NCBI GenBank assembly: GCA_046199005.1
Contig: CP176050.1
Location: forward strand, 1,860,001-1,924,000
Direction: 5' to 3'
Length of the DNA: 64,000 nt
DNA from: Ascidiimonas sp046199005
GTDB lineage: Bacteria > Bacteroidota > Bacteroidia > Flavobacteriales > Flavobacteriaceae
Part shown: positions 1 through 9,020 of the stretch, in pieces
Numbering within the stretch: the stretch's first letter is position 1
Layout of the letters: each line of letters opens with the position of its first letter
Translations under genes and position numbers: made by a program
The notes under the pieces: generated by a model
The model's input: the letters and a program-made list of their open reading frames with translations, nothing else
Databases searched by the model: none
Told to the model about the DNA's origin: nothing

Positions 1-353
1 AGGAAGCAGAAGAAACCAGTCACTTAAAAATTGGTTATTTTGGTGCTAGTACGGGCACAGCATCTGCTTTAAGTGCCGCTGCATTCTATCAGGATCAAAT
101 ATTCGCAGTAGTTTCCAGAGGTGGTCGGCCGGACCTTGCTATTCATGATCTGTCTGCCGTTACCTCTCCCGTGTTACTGATTGTGGGAGCATTAGATAAA
201 GAAGTGATTCAATTGAATCAAAACGCCTCAAACAAGCTTCAATGTCGTCATAAAACAGTCATTGTTCCTGGAGCATCACATCTTTTTGAGGAAACGGGTA
301 AACTTGAAGAGGTTTCCGAATTAACGGCAGCTTGGTTCAATAAGTGGTTATGA
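1..353 (+). CDS. alpha/beta hydrolase (dienelactone-hydrolase-like), 3' part
   Basis: Only the C-terminal ~116 residues are in the window; the reading frame is open from base 3. A nucleophile elbow of the G-x-S-x-G type (GASTG) lies about 15 residues in. The Asp of GALDKE and the His of GASHLFEE follow, in the order expected for a Ser-Asp-His triad. The stop codon overlaps the ATG of the phosphoribosyltransferase gene (ATGA), so the two are co-translated. The same two domains are fused in one polypeptide in some actinobacteria, which supports a shared role. The substrate cannot be read from the sequence. Confidence 0.85.
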   Translation, partial: EAEETSHLKIGYFGASTGTASALSAAAFYQDQIFAVVSRGGRPDLAIHDLSAVTSPVLLIVGALDKEVIQLNQNASNKLQCRHKTVIVPGASHLFEETGKLEEVSELTAAWFNKWL

Positions 354-1003
354 GCAGTAAGTTATTCCATAATCGAAAAGATGCCGGCGAACAGTTGGCG
401 GTTGCTCTTCGTAAGTATGAAAAGGAAGATGTAGTGGTGCTTGCGATTCCCAGAGGCGGTCTTCCTCTGGGTTATATTATTTCAAAGGAGCTTGGCAAAC
501 CCTTGGATGTTGTGCTCACAAAAAAAATAGGACATCCTTTTAATAAAGAGTACGCCATTGGTGCTGTGAGCCTGGAGTCAAAAATGATAAGTGATACGAT
601 CGATATTTCAGAAAGGTATATTGCAGAAGAAACTGCCCGTTTAAGAGCATTACTGGAGCAGCGTTATCATCAATATTATCAAAACATTGAACCTGTTAAT
701 TTCGCTAATAAAACCGTAATTATTGTTGATGATGGCATTGCTACGGGTAACACACTTATAGCTACCATAGAATTGGTCGCTAAAAAATTGCCAACCAAGA
801 TTGTGGTGGCTGTGCCGGTAGCGCCTTCGACTGCACTAAAGAAAATAAAAAATCAGATAAAGGTTAATGAGGTGGTGTGTCTTCATATTCCATCCCGGTT
901 TCGCGCAGTAGGAGCGTTTTATTGTGATTTTTCTCCTGTTTCAGATCGTGAAGCAATTACTTTGTTGGAGAAAAGTAGAAGAAATTATGAAGTTGGTGAA
1001 TGA
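350..1003 (+). CDS. phosphoribosyltransferase-family protein
   Basis: 217 residues. The PRPP-binding signature VIIVDDGIATGNT is at about residues 124-136, and a PR-G-G loop (AIPRGGLPLGY) lies near the N-terminus, as in type I PRTases of the ComF/Rv0571c-like group. I chose the ATG at 350 because it overlaps the hydrolase stop as ATGA; the GTG at 344 would overlap more deeply. The stop lies inside a nested inverted repeat that also separates it from the convergent dodecin gene. Substrate base unknown. Members of this hydrolase plus PRTase pair are known in the mycobacterial hypoxia (DosR) regulon. Confidence 0.85.
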   Translation: MSSKLFHNRKDAGEQLAVALRKYEKEDVVVLAIPRGGLPLGYIISKELGKPLDVVLTKKIGHPFNKEYAIGAVSLESKMISDTIDISERYIAEETARLRALLEQRYHQYYQNIEPVNFANKTVIIVDDGIATGNTLIATIELVAKKLPTKIVVAVPVAPSTALKKIKNQIKVNEVVCLHIPSRFRAVGAFYCDFSPVSDREAITLLEKSRRNYEVGE

Positions 1004-1043
1004 TTATGAAGGTGCATTATTTCCTTCAAAAAAATTCACCAAC
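992..1043. terminator. nested inverted repeat between convergent genes
   Basis: GTTGGTGAAT (992-1001) pairs with ATTCACCAAC (1034-1043). Inside it GAAGG (1008-1012) pairs with CCTTC (1023-1027). It overlaps the phosphoribosyltransferase stop codon and sits just before the stop of the convergent dodecin gene. It probably acts as a bidirectional terminator; there is no long U-tract. Confidence 0.5.
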
Positions 1044-1056
1044 GTTCGAATGGTTG

Positions 1057-1266
1057 TTAAGCTCCTTCTTTAATACCGAAGCAAACTTTGGTGTTAACCC
1101 TATACTCAGAAATTGAGTTGTTTTCTACAGTAACCTGCATATCTTGAATATAAACAGATTTAATTTGCTCTAGGCTTTTTGACGCTTCATTGACTACGTT
1201 TTGTACCGCATCTTCAAAACTTACGGTGGAATTACCTAGAATCTCTATAACTTTTAAGACAGACAT
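1057..1266 (-). CDS. dodecin family flavoprotein
   Basis: 69 residues, the normal dodecin length. The N-terminus (S-VLKVIEILGNS) and the segment F-E-D-A-V-x3-V-x-E-A-S are typical of the family. Dodecins form hollow dodecamers that store or buffer flavins. The gene is monocistronic and transcribed leftward. An FNR-type palindrome with a correctly spaced -7 element lies 62 bases upstream, so it probably belongs to the low-oxygen regulon of this island. Confidence 0.88.
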   Translation of the reverse strand: MSVLKVIEILGNSTVSFEDAVQNVVNEASKSLEQIKSVYIQDMQVTVENNSISEYRVNTKVCFGIKEGA

Positions 1267-1296
1267 ACTATTTATTTTAAGGGATTAGTAAAGAGA

Positions 1297-1339
1297 AGAA
1301 GGTATGGAAGAAATTTCAATAATAGTATGATATTCGTCA
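1297..1339 (-). promoter_or_regulatory. FNR-type box and -7 element for dodecin
   Basis: Read on the minus strand, TGACGAATATCA (1328-1339) is followed by TACCTTCT (1297-1304), which starts 24 bases after the palindrome. This matches the spacing seen at the other boxes and resembles TAnnTTTG. Confidence 0.65.
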
Positions 1340-1368
1340 CGAAGGTTTGCCATTTTCATAGAGGCATT

Positions 1369-2469
1369 TTATGCAGATAGTGCCTTCACTTTGGCAGTTA
1401 ATAAGATGAATTCACTTAGATTCGATATGTCTATGGCTCCCAAGACAGCCCCTTTCTCAACTACTGGGACATAACTATCTCGGTTCTCAGTAATTAATTT
1501 TAGAACATTTGGAAGTGGATCCTCTGGTTTTACGGTCTTTACTTCCTTGTTAAGAATTTCATTTATTTGAAGATCAGGTTCGTTAGCACGTTTAAGGATT
1601 TCTTTAAAATGAAGTACACCCTTTAAATTGTCTTTTGCATCCACGACAATAAAATGTTTTTCTGTTCCTGCTAATAAAATAGAGATCATATCTCTTACAG
1701 TATAAGTTTCGTAGACTTTTGTAAGCTGCGTGAGCATCGCATCTTTAACTGTATAACCCTTTAACAGAGAAAGTTGTTGTTCTATTTGGTTTTCGCCAAA
1801 TGCTCCCAGAAAAATAAACAGAGCGATAATAACTAAAAACGGATTATAAACAAGTCCTGCAATGAAAAAGAAAAATGCAAGTATTTGCCCCAGAGTAGCT
1901 GCGATCGTGGTTGCTTTTGAACGATCTATCCTGGTAGCTAGTAGGGCTCTTAATATCCTTCCACCATCCATGGGGAAGGCAGGGATAAGATTGAACACTA
2001 TCAATATGATATTTGCGAGAAAAACATTAAAAATAAAACTGTTGGTACTACCTTCATTTATAAATGCAATAAGATCTTCCGCAGGAAGCTGAAAATAGCT
2101 GGTTATCGGGAACAGAATTAACAAAAATAATACGATGGCCAGATTCACAAGAGGGCCAGCAATGGCAACTTTAAGTTCTTCCATAGGCTTCTCCGGCATT
2201 TTCTCAAGACGAGCAATACCTCCAATGGGTAGAAGTGTAATTTTTTCTGTTTTGATGTCAAAATTTTTCGCAGTAAGCGCATGACCTAATTCATGTAATA
2301 CAACACACGCAAACAAAACAAAAATAAATAAGATACTACCTATAACAGAGTAGAAGTCACCACCCCGCTTAAGTTCTAAAAAGACAATCCATCCTATTAA
2401 AAAAATAAAGGTCCAGTGTATTTCGATTCGTATACCGGAAATCCGACCAATGCTTAAAATACCCTTCAT
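1369..2469 (-). CDS. site-2 protease family (M50) metalloprotease with two CBS domains
   Basis: 366 residues. The zinc-binding HELGH motif is at about residues 60-64, inside the second hydrophobic segment. The second metal-binding motif, NLIPAFPMDGGRIL, is at about 160-173. About six membrane segments are followed by a cytosolic pair of CBS domains from about residue 235 to the end. Intramembrane proteases of this CBS type are linked to signalling, and a homologous architecture occurs in the mycobacterial DosR regulon. It is transcribed divergently from the histidine kinase; an FNR-type box lies 47 bases upstream of its ATG. Substrate unknown. Confidence 0.9.
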   Translation of the reverse strand: MKGILSIGRISGIRIEIHWTFIFLIGWIVFLELKRGGDFYSVIGSILFIFVLFACVVLHELGHALTAKNFDIKTEKITLLPIGGIARLEKMPEKPMEELKVAIAGPLVNLAIVLFLLILFPITSYFQLPAEDLIAFINEGSTNSFIFNVFLANIILIVFNLIPAFPMDGGRILRALLATRIDRSKATTIAATLGQILAFFFFIAGLVYNPFLVIIALFIFLGAFGENQIEQQLSLLKGYTVKDAMLTQLTKVYETYTVRDMISILLAGTEKHFIVVDAKDNLKGVLHFKEILKRANEPDLQINEILNKEVKTVKPEDPLPNVLKLITENRDSYVPVVEKGAVLGAIDISNLSEFILLTAKVKALSA

Positions 2470-2484
2470 GATGGTTTATTTTTT

Positions 2485-2527
2485 CTAAAGTACAAACCCT
2501 TCAAGGCAAAGTAAATGATAATCGTCA
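2485..2527 (-). promoter_or_regulatory. FNR-type box and -7 element for the M50 protease
   Basis: On the minus strand TGACGATTATCA (2516-2527) is followed, starting 24 bases later, by TACTTTAG (2485-2492). On the plus strand, towards the kinase, no -7 element occurs at that spacing; the nearest, TAATTTTC at 2548, is three bases too close. Confidence 0.65.
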
Positions 2528-2626
2528 TTCACGTTTAATTTTCAACCTAATTTTCGTAATTTCGTTAAAGTCCTAAAATGGTAAAACCAATTTAACCTAA
2601 TAGCGATCAACCAACGAGGAAATCAA

Positions 2627-3856
2627 ATGTTCCAGTCAGGTCAGGATATTTTTGAGATACTTTCGGAAGCTATTCCGGAAGGACTTTTAATTGTAGACGA
2701 TTCTCAGACCATTGTTTCGGTGAACTCTTCTTGTTCCCGTATTTTTATGTATGAAAAAGAAGAACTGTTAGGAAAGACATTACCGGTACTTATTCCAGAA
2801 AGATACCATCCGAAGCACGGCGGATATTTCAAGAATTTCTTTCAGAATAGCGAACGAAGGGAAATGGGCAGAGGCCGTGAACTTTTCGGACGAAAGAAAG
2901 ACGGAAATGAGTTTCCCCTGGAAGTTGGTTTAGCACCTTTTACTGTGTATGGCAAAACATTTGTTTTAGCTTTAATTGTCGACATTACGTACAGGAAGGA
3001 AACCGAACGAAAGATACTTGAACTAAACGAGCAACTGGAAGACAAGATCAGAATTCGTACTCAGGAATTGAATAGCACCATTGAAGAACTCGAGAGTGAA
3101 GTCGAGAAACGTAAAATTGCCGAAGCCAAAGCCTTAGAAAGCCTCAAAGCAGAAAGAGAACTCAATGAATTAAAAACAAAATTTCTTTCGATGGTTTCTC
3201 ATGAATTTAAAACTCCCTTAACCGGCATTCTTACTTCGACGAGACTGGTTACCAAATATATTGAAACGGGAAATAAAGAGAAACAGAAAAAACACCTCGA
3301 TACGATTGCTAATAAGGTACATTATCTCAACGATATCTTAAACGACTTTCTATCGGTAGAACGTTTTGAGTCTGGTAAGGTAAAATACAATTTTACGCAA
3401 TTCGAACTAAGTAAGGTTTTAAATGAAGTGATCTATGATTCCAATATGTTGCTTAAAAGCGGGCAATCTATAAATTATCCAGAAAACTCAGATGAGTTCA
3501 CGCTCTTTTTTGATCAAAAAATACTTGAACTCATTCTTTTTAATTTGATACGAAACGCAATTAAATATTCCCCGGAAGATACACTCATTGATTTAAGTAT
3601 ACGGGAAGAGAGCAATAAATTAATTTTTACAGTAACTGATCAGGGAATAGGGATCCCTGACGAAGATCAGAAACATATTTTTGAACGTTATTTTCGTGCC
3701 CAAAACGCTTCGCTCGATCAAGGAACGGGTATAGGTCTCAATATTGTGAAAGGCCATCTTGAAACCTTGGGGGGTACTGTTTATTTCACCAGTAAAGAAA
3801 ATATGGGTAGTACATTTACCGTAGAAATTCCATTAACACCAGTGATACCAACATGA
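2627..3856 (+). CDS. PAS-domain sensor histidine kinase
   Basis: 409 residues with no membrane segment, so cytosolic. A PAS domain spans about 5-125, a coiled coil about 125-185, then HisKA with the phospho-acceptor His192 (MVSHEFKTP), and HATPase with N-box LIRNAIKYS, G1 VTDQGIGIP and G2 GTGIGLNIV. The PAS segment from IPERYHPKH to GRGREL aligns without gaps to the heme PAS of FixL. The FixL proximal His corresponds to His64 and the distal Arg220 to Arg84, but these residues also occur in some heme-free PAS domains. The stop overlaps the ATG of the response-regulator gene (ATGA), so the two form a pair. Predicted oxygen or redox sensor; the ligand is an inference. Confidence 0.92.
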   Translation: MFQSGQDIFEILSEAIPEGLLIVDDSQTIVSVNSSCSRIFMYEKEELLGKTLPVLIPERYHPKHGGYFKNFFQNSERREMGRGRELFGRKKDGNEFPLEVGLAPFTVYGKTFVLALIVDITYRKETERKILELNEQLEDKIRIRTQELNSTIEELESEVEKRKIAEAKALESLKAERELNELKTKFLSMVSHEFKTPLTGILTSTRLVTKYIETGNKEKQKKHLDTIANKVHYLNDILNDFLSVERFESGKVKYNFTQFELSKVLNEVIYDSNMLLKSGQSINYPENSDEFTLFFDQKILELILFNLIRNAIKYSPEDTLIDLSIREESNKLIFTVTDQGIGIPDEDQKHIFERYFRAQNASLDQGTGIGLNIVKGHLETLGGTVYFTSKENMGSTFTVEIPLTPVIPT

Positions 3857-4920
3857 TAAAAAAAGTGCTACTAATTGAAGATGATCCTGTTTTAAGGGAG
3901 AATACAGCAGAGCTTCTTGAGCTCTCAAATTACGATGTGGCAGTTGCCTCTAATGGTAAAATAGGACTGTCAAAAGCGCTGGCATCAATGCCGGACGTAA
4001 TTGTTTGCGATATAATGATGCCAGAACTTGACGGATATGGGGTTTTAGAGGGATTGGCAAAGCACGATCAGGCCAAGTTCATTCCCTTTATTTTCTTATC
4101 GGCAAAAACCGAGCATAAAGATGTGCGTAAAGGAATGGAACTTGGAGCAGACGATTATCTTACGAAACCTTTTGAGGAGGAAGAACTCATTAATGCGATC
4201 GAAAGTAGAATTGCGAAAGCTGCGATCTTAAAAGAACGGCATATAGCATCAGAATCAAATGAATCTACCAATTTTCAAACGAACCAGGATCGTATCAAAA
4301 ATCTGGAGGATCTTAGGATTTTTTTTGATAAAGAAGGGTATTGTGAAGAGTTTGAAGCGGGAGAAGAGATCTATTCTGAAACTACGAATTCCAACTATTT
4401 GTATCTGGTAGAAGAAGGGGTGGTAAAAAATCATAGGCTCGACGAATATGGGAAGGAGCTCATAACAGGACTTTATAATAAAGGAGATTTTTTTGGTTAT
4501 ACATCCTTTGCATACAATTCGCCCAATCTAGAGGCTGCCACTGCTTTAGAGCCCAGCAGCATTCTCAAGGTTTCCAAAGACAAGATTAAAGAAATACTTG
4601 AGGAAAACCACAGCGTTACTCTTGATCTTATTAACTACATTACAGATTCGCTTTCAGACGCCAAAGAGCAACTTTTACAAATGGCTTACAGCTCAGTACG
4701 CAAAAAAACGGCCAGTACGATTTTAAAATTTGTAGAGAAACTAAAAGACCGTCAACAAGATGGTATTCGTATTTCGAGAAGTGACCTTGCAGGAGTGGCA
4801 GGCATTGCTACAGAAAGTTTAATCAGGGCTTTGTCTTCGCTAAAAAAAGAAGGTCTGATTGAAATTGAAGGAAGAACGATCAAGGTTTTAGATTCTCAAA
4901 AGCTTACCATGGTAGAATAG
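3853..4920 (+). CDS. response regulator fused to a CRP/FNR transcription factor
   Basis: 355 residues. The receiver domain (1-120) has the acidic pocket IEDD, phospho-acceptor Asp53 (CDIMMPELDG) and Lys105 (LTKPF). It is followed by a cNMP-binding-type barrel (about 150-265) and a CRP-type winged helix (about 285-350). The recognition helix ATESLIRALSSL keeps the Glu and Arg that FNR and CRP use to read TGA half-sites. The FNR iron-sulfur cysteines are absent, so oxygen sensing must come from the partner kinase. In effect this is FixJ and FixK in one chain. It is the best candidate for binding the TGAY-N4-RTCA boxes of the island. Confidence 0.9.
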   Translation: MIKKVLLIEDDPVLRENTAELLELSNYDVAVASNGKIGLSKALASMPDVIVCDIMMPELDGYGVLEGLAKHDQAKFIPFIFLSAKTEHKDVRKGMELGADDYLTKPFEEEELINAIESRIAKAAILKERHIASESNESTNFQTNQDRIKNLEDLRIFFDKEGYCEEFEAGEEIYSETTNSNYLYLVEEGVVKNHRLDEYGKELITGLYNKGDFFGYTSFAYNSPNLEAATALEPSSILKVSKDKIKEILEENHSVTLDLINYITDSLSDAKEQLLQMAYSSVRKKTASTILKFVEKLKDRQQDGIRISRSDLAGVAGIATESLIRALSSLKKEGLIEIEGRTIKVLDSQKLTMVE

Positions 4921-4946
4921 TTCTTGAAAGTCAAAGTTTGAAGAAC

Positions 4947-4989
4947 TGATATTAGTCATTTTTTTCAGTCAGGCATCGCTCTACATTTG
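4947..4989 (+). promoter_or_regulatory. FNR-type box and -7 element for the first stress protein
   Basis: TGATATTAGTCA (4947-4958) is followed by a perfect TACATTTG (4982-4989), starting 24 bases after the palindrome. The predicted transcript starts about 28 bases before the ATG at 5022. Confidence 0.72.
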
Positions 4990-5021
4990 TTTTTAAGTAA
5001 GCATAAGCAGCGTTTGTTAAC

Positions 5022-5861
5022 ATGAAGAATATTTTACTACCCACAGATTTTTCATCGAATTCATGGAATGCCATAGAATACGCCCTTTCCTTTTTTAAGG
5101 ATAGGAGATGTAATTTCTATTTATATCACGCCTGTGGCGCAAACACTGCTATGGAAAAAGAAATGATTTATATTCCTTCGGCAGATGTATTAGAAAAGAA
5201 CATTGTAGCAGAGTCAAAAGATCGAATGCTTGATATGCTGAAAAAGATCAAACAATTGCCATACAATCAGAAGCATAACTTTGTCACCCTGGTCACCTAT
5301 GATTTTCTTGTAAATGGTTTGAGAAAAATTATTGAAGAGAAGAGAATAGACATGATCGTAATGGGCACAAAGGGAGCTTCCGGTTTAAAGAAAATAATTT
5401 TGGGAAGCAATACCGGAGACACTATCACCAGGGTTAAATGCCCAGAGTTAGTAATTCCGGAGGAAGCTGTTTACCATCCCATAAGAGAAATTGCTTTCCC
5501 TACAGACTTCAATATTCTTTACAATTCTAAAATCTTAGACGACTTATTAGAAATAGCCACCAATCACCAGGCGGCTATTCGTGTCTTGCATGTGAGTAAG
5601 AAGAATGAAGCACTAAATGAAGAACAACTGTCTAACAAACAATTGCTCGAAGGATACCTGAAAGAACATGAGGTAAGTTTTCACAGGCTCACCAATCATA
5701 GACTGGAAGATGCCATTCAATGTTTTGTAGAAAGTAGAGATATTGATCTGATCGCTATGGTGGGTAAAAATCTGAATTTTTTCCAACAAATATTCTTTCG
5801 CCCTGCTATAGAAACCATAAGTTATCACACCGAAATTCCATTTTTGGTGCTACACGAATAA
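5022..5861 (+). CDS. universal stress protein, tandem UspA domains
   Basis: 279 residues, two UspA-like halves. The first half has the N-terminal MKNILLPTDFSSNS strand/loop and an ATP-binding signature of the G-x2-G-x(n)-GS type (MGTKGASGLKKIILGSN). The second half keeps the fold pattern (AFPTDF ... VLHVSK) but has lost the glycine loop. This one-intact, one-degenerate design recurs in the four tandem copies near 31-34.6 kb. It is a single gene behind an FNR-type promoter, directly after the kinase/regulator pair. The cellular role of such proteins is usually survival under energy or oxygen limitation; the partner is unknown. Confidence 0.9.
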   Translation: MKNILLPTDFSSNSWNAIEYALSFFKDRRCNFYLYHACGANTAMEKEMIYIPSADVLEKNIVAESKDRMLDMLKKIKQLPYNQKHNFVTLVTYDFLVNGLRKIIEEKRIDMIVMGTKGASGLKKIILGSNTGDTITRVKCPELVIPEEAVYHPIREIAFPTDFNILYNSKILDDLLEIATNHQAAIRVLHVSKKNEALNEEQLSNKQLLEGYLKEHEVSFHRLTNHRLEDAIQCFVESRDIDLIAMVGKNLNFFQQIFFRPAIETISYHTEIPFLVLHE

Positions 5862-5936
5862 AACGTGGCTTAGGGAGCGCCTGTATTGGCAAATTTTATT
5901 TGTACATTGGGAATTGATATATAAAACTTCTGGCTC

Positions 5937-5944
5937 TAAATTTA
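5937..5944 (+). promoter_or_regulatory. candidate -7 element, no FNR box at standard spacing
   Basis: TAAATTTA resembles TAnnTTTG and lies 7 bases before the ATG at 5951. The position where an FNR box would be expected (5902-5913) does not match; a half-site TTGATATATAA at 5914-5924 is out of register. Confidence 0.3.
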
Positions 5945-5950
5945 TCAAAG

Positions 5951-7822
5951 ATGGGAGAACATAAAGTAAGCACACAGGTTTCGGCAGAAACACATTCCAG
6001 GTTTATTGCGCATCTTTTAGATGATATTAAGGCACTGGAGTACATGCTTGCTAATGATCTCATTGAAAATGATATTGTACGTATAGGCGCAGAACAGGAG
6101 TTCTGCTTAATTGATGAAAACTGGAGACCTTCAGATCAGGCTGTAGAAATACTTGATCTTATAAACCACAAAAATTTTACTACAGAGCTCGCCCTTTATA
6201 ACCTTGAGATCAATCTTGACCCTGTTGAACTAAAAAGTAATGCTTTCTCGATCGTAGAGAATCAATTAAAATCGTTACTTGATTATGCCAAAAAAAAGGC
6301 GGCACTAAGACAAAACAAAGTGTTACTTACGGGTATATTACCTACCATAAGCAAACGCCAGTTAGCCTTAAAATACATGACGCCCAACCCCCGGTATTTT
6401 GCACTAAACGAAGCCATAAAAAAACTACGCGGAACCAACTTTCAACTTAACATACGAGGAATAGACGAATTGAGCATAAGCCATGATTCTGTATTGTATG
6501 AAGCATGTAATACAAGTTTTCAGTTGCATCTTCAGGTACCACCAGAAGATTTTATTGCAAGTTATAATTGGGCGCAAGCCCTTTCAGGTCCCATATTGGC
6601 ATGTGCAACAAACTCTCCTCTGCTGCTGGGACGTGAACTTTGGAATGAAACTCGTATTGCCTTGTTTCAACAGAGTATCGATACCCGTTCGTCTTCCTAC
6701 GCTTTAAAAGAGAAAGAAGCAAGAGTATCTTTTGGTCAGAATTGGGAGTCTGGATCCATCACTAATATTTTTAAGCACAATATTGCGAGTCATACGGTAA
6801 TTTTGGCAAAGGATATTGAACACAATGCCATGGAGGAACTCGAAAAGGGAAAAATCCCCAAGTTGGAAGCACTCAATCTGCACAATGGAACAGTCTATCG
6901 ATGGAATCGTGCATGTTATGGTGTAGGAGGGGGGAAACCACACGTTCGAATTGAAAACAGATATATCCCTGCCGGGCCTACCGTAATTGATGAAATGGCA
7001 AATTTTGCGTTCTGGGTAGGGTTGATGAAAGGAAGACCTTCTAAATACGATCATATGGAATCTGTAATGGATTTCAGGGATGCGAAAGGAAATTTTATCA
7101 AGGCTGCCAGAAATGGAAAGGAAACCTTATTAAAATGGGAAGATACCTTTATGACTGCGTCGGATCTCATTCTTAAAGAACTTCTTCCTATCGCTTACAA
7201 CGGACTGGAGAAATCTGAAATTGATAAACAGGATATCGAAAGGCTTTTAGAGGTGATTGAAAAGAGAGCAGTTGGTAACACAGGAGCATCCTGGACGGTA
7301 AATAATTATCGTAAAATGCGAAAACTAATGAAGAAAGATGATGCGCTTGTTAAACTCACCCAACAAATGTATGAGCATCAGGAATCATCGTTACCAGTTC
7401 ACAAATGGGCAGCCGTTCGTGATCATGCAGATCATACGCAATCTTCGGTTACCAGAGTTCGGCATATTATGTCTACTCAGTTGTACACTTTAAACGAAAA
7501 TGATCTTGCCAGCTTAGGGATTCATATTATGCAGTGGAAAAATATTCATCACATGCCTGTACAGGACAACAGCGGAAAATTAATTGGATTACTTACATGG
7601 TCTCATCTTGAAAACTATAGGAAAATTGTTGCTGCCTGTGATGATAAGATGGTCTCCGAAATTATGATAAAAGAAGTTATCAGTGTTAAACCTGACACTA
7701 AAATAGAAAAGGCAATGGCATTAATGAATTCTCATCAAATTGGTTGTCTTCCAGTAGTTTATAAAGAACATTTAGTAGGTATTGTTACACAGAATGATGT
7801 AAGCGTCCTCTCAAATGACTAA
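5951..7822 (+). CDS. GCS2-like carboxylate-amine ligase with C-terminal CBS pair
   Basis: 623 residues. The first ~480 resemble the glutamate-cysteine ligase type 2 (GCS2) family, with the start motif IGAEQEFCLID, N-L-E-I-N-L-D-P around residues 84-91, and an N-R-Y-IPAGPTVIDEMAN segment. Two CBS domains occupy about 505-623 (IMSTQLYTL ... MIKEVISVKPDT ... IGCLPVVYKEHLVGIVTQND). The family forms an amide bond between a carboxylate and an amine using ATP; the CBS pair suggests adenylate control. It starts a five-gene run with overlapping ends (see the following peptidase-like genes). The actual substrates are not recognisable, and glutathione synthesis is not implied. Confidence 0.85.
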   Translation: MGEHKVSTQVSAETHSRFIAHLLDDIKALEYMLANDLIENDIVRIGAEQEFCLIDENWRPSDQAVEILDLINHKNFTTELALYNLEINLDPVELKSNAFSIVENQLKSLLDYAKKKAALRQNKVLLTGILPTISKRQLALKYMTPNPRYFALNEAIKKLRGTNFQLNIRGIDELSISHDSVLYEACNTSFQLHLQVPPEDFIASYNWAQALSGPILACATNSPLLLGRELWNETRIALFQQSIDTRSSSYALKEKEARVSFGQNWESGSITNIFKHNIASHTVILAKDIEHNAMEELEKGKIPKLEALNLHNGTVYRWNRACYGVGGGKPHVRIENRYIPAGPTVIDEMANFAFWVGLMKGRPSKYDHMESVMDFRDAKGNFIKAARNGKETLLKWEDTFMTASDLILKELLPIAYNGLEKSEIDKQDIERLLEVIEKRAVGNTGASWTVNNYRKMRKLMKKDDALVKLTQQMYEHQESSLPVHKWAAVRDHADHTQSSVTRVRHIMSTQLYTLNENDLASLGIHIMQWKNIHHMPVQDNSGKLIGLLTWSHLENYRKIVAACDDKMVSEIMIKEVISVKPDTKIEKAMALMNSHQIGCLPVVYKEHLVGIVTQNDVSVLSND

Positions 7823-9011
7823 AGTTTACAGTAAAGCACTCGACAAAACGATCGAGGTTGATAGAATTATTGGAAAAGTTACAGGAGAAGCACCAGGACC
7901 AGTTGTCATTTTTACTGCAGGGATACACGGAAATGAACCGGCAGGGATATTCGCTCTTAAAAGAGTGTTTGAATATATTAGAACTCATAAAATATCCCTT
8001 AAGGGAAGCATTTACGGGATAAGTGGTAATCTTTGGGCACTACAAAACAGCGAACGCTATAAAACCAAAGACCTTAACAGGATATGGACTCCAGAATATA
8101 CAAGGCTGCTGGAGCGGGGAGCTTTTGTACCTACCTGCCAGGATGAAAAAGAACAGCTCGAATTGTATGAACTTGTTAGTGACATCCTTAAAACTGAAAA
8201 AGGACCTTTTTATTTCATTGATCTGCATACCACTTCCGGAGAAACTGATCCTTTTGCAATCCTAAACGACAGCTTACTGAATCGAAAATTTACCATGCAG
8301 TACCCACTGCCACTGGTATTAGGTATTGAAGAGTATCTTACAGGTCCTTTTTTAAGTTACATCAATGAATTTGGATATGTGGCATTTGGTTATGAAAGCG
8401 GGCAACATGACAGTATTAAAGCGATAGATTTTCACGAGTCTTTTATATACTTGACCTTGTTTTTTACGGAAATCTGGCAGGACCAAAAATTATTTGACAG
8501 GCATTTTCATGCACTTTCAAATGCCGGAGACCGGCTGAATCGATTTTATGAGATCTTTTATGAACATAAGATCGCTGAGAATGACAATTTCAAAATGAAA
8601 GAAGGGTTTGAGAACTTTCAGAAAATCAAAAAAAACGAATTATTAGCCTCCCAGAACAATACCAATATTGTCGCTACCGGAAACGGAAGAATATTTATGC
8701 CTTTATATCAGAATTTGGGGGACGACGGTTTCTTTTTAATAAGGCAGATACCCCGTTACTTTTTAGGGATCTCGAAAGTATTGCGTAAGATTAGATTTGA
8801 CAGAATATTGCCTTTACTTCCCGGGGTGACCTGGCAATCTTCAAAAAAAGATACACTGTTTGTCAACAAAAAGATAGCCCGCTTCTTTGCACGCCAATTT
8901 TTCCATTTAATGGGGTACAGAAGTAAAACTATTGATGAGAACTACCTGATCGTTAAGAACAGAGAAGCAGCCTCAAGGGATAAGGAATATAGAAATGCTT
9001 TCTGGTATTAG
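7815..9011 (+). CDS. succinylglutamate desuccinylase/aspartoacylase family protein
   Basis: 398 residues, M14-type zinc amidohydrolase fold. The metal motif is H-G-N-E in FTAGIHGNEPAGIFAL (about residues 31-46), and a later His is in FIDLHTTSGE (about 133-142). The gene overlaps the end of the GCS2-like ligase gene by 8 bases. Family members cleave an N-acyl or amide bond of amino-acid derivatives. The next ~200 residues have no clear assignment and make it longer than a minimal aspartoacylase. It probably removes the group attached by the upstream ligase, or processes a related amide; this is inferred from context only. Confidence 0.85.
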   Translation: MTKVYSKALDKTIEVDRIIGKVTGEAPGPVVIFTAGIHGNEPAGIFALKRVFEYIRTHKISLKGSIYGISGNLWALQNSERYKTKDLNRIWTPEYTRLLERGAFVPTCQDEKEQLELYELVSDILKTEKGPFYFIDLHTTSGETDPFAILNDSLLNRKFTMQYPLPLVLGIEEYLTGPFLSYINEFGYVAFGYESGQHDSIKAIDFHESFIYLTLFFTEIWQDQKLFDRHFHALSNAGDRLNRFYEIFYEHKIAENDNFKMKEGFENFQKIKKNELLASQNNTNIVATGNGRIFMPLYQNLGDDGFFLIRQIPRYFLGISKVLRKIRFDRILPLLPGVTWQSSKKDTLFVNKKIARFFARQFFHLMGYRSKTIDENYLIVKNREAASRDKEYRNAFWY

Positions 9012-9020
9012 TTAGCTGAC

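Noticed and set aside
2516..2527. Use of the 2516 palindrome as promoter site for the histidine kinase
   Set aside because: Rightward there is no TAnnTTTG at the standard spacing; leftward (M50 gene) the fit is good.
5914..5926. Possible FNR half-site TTGATATATAA before the GCS2-like gene
   Set aside because: The right half is missing and the nearby -7-like element (5937) is not at the fixed distance.
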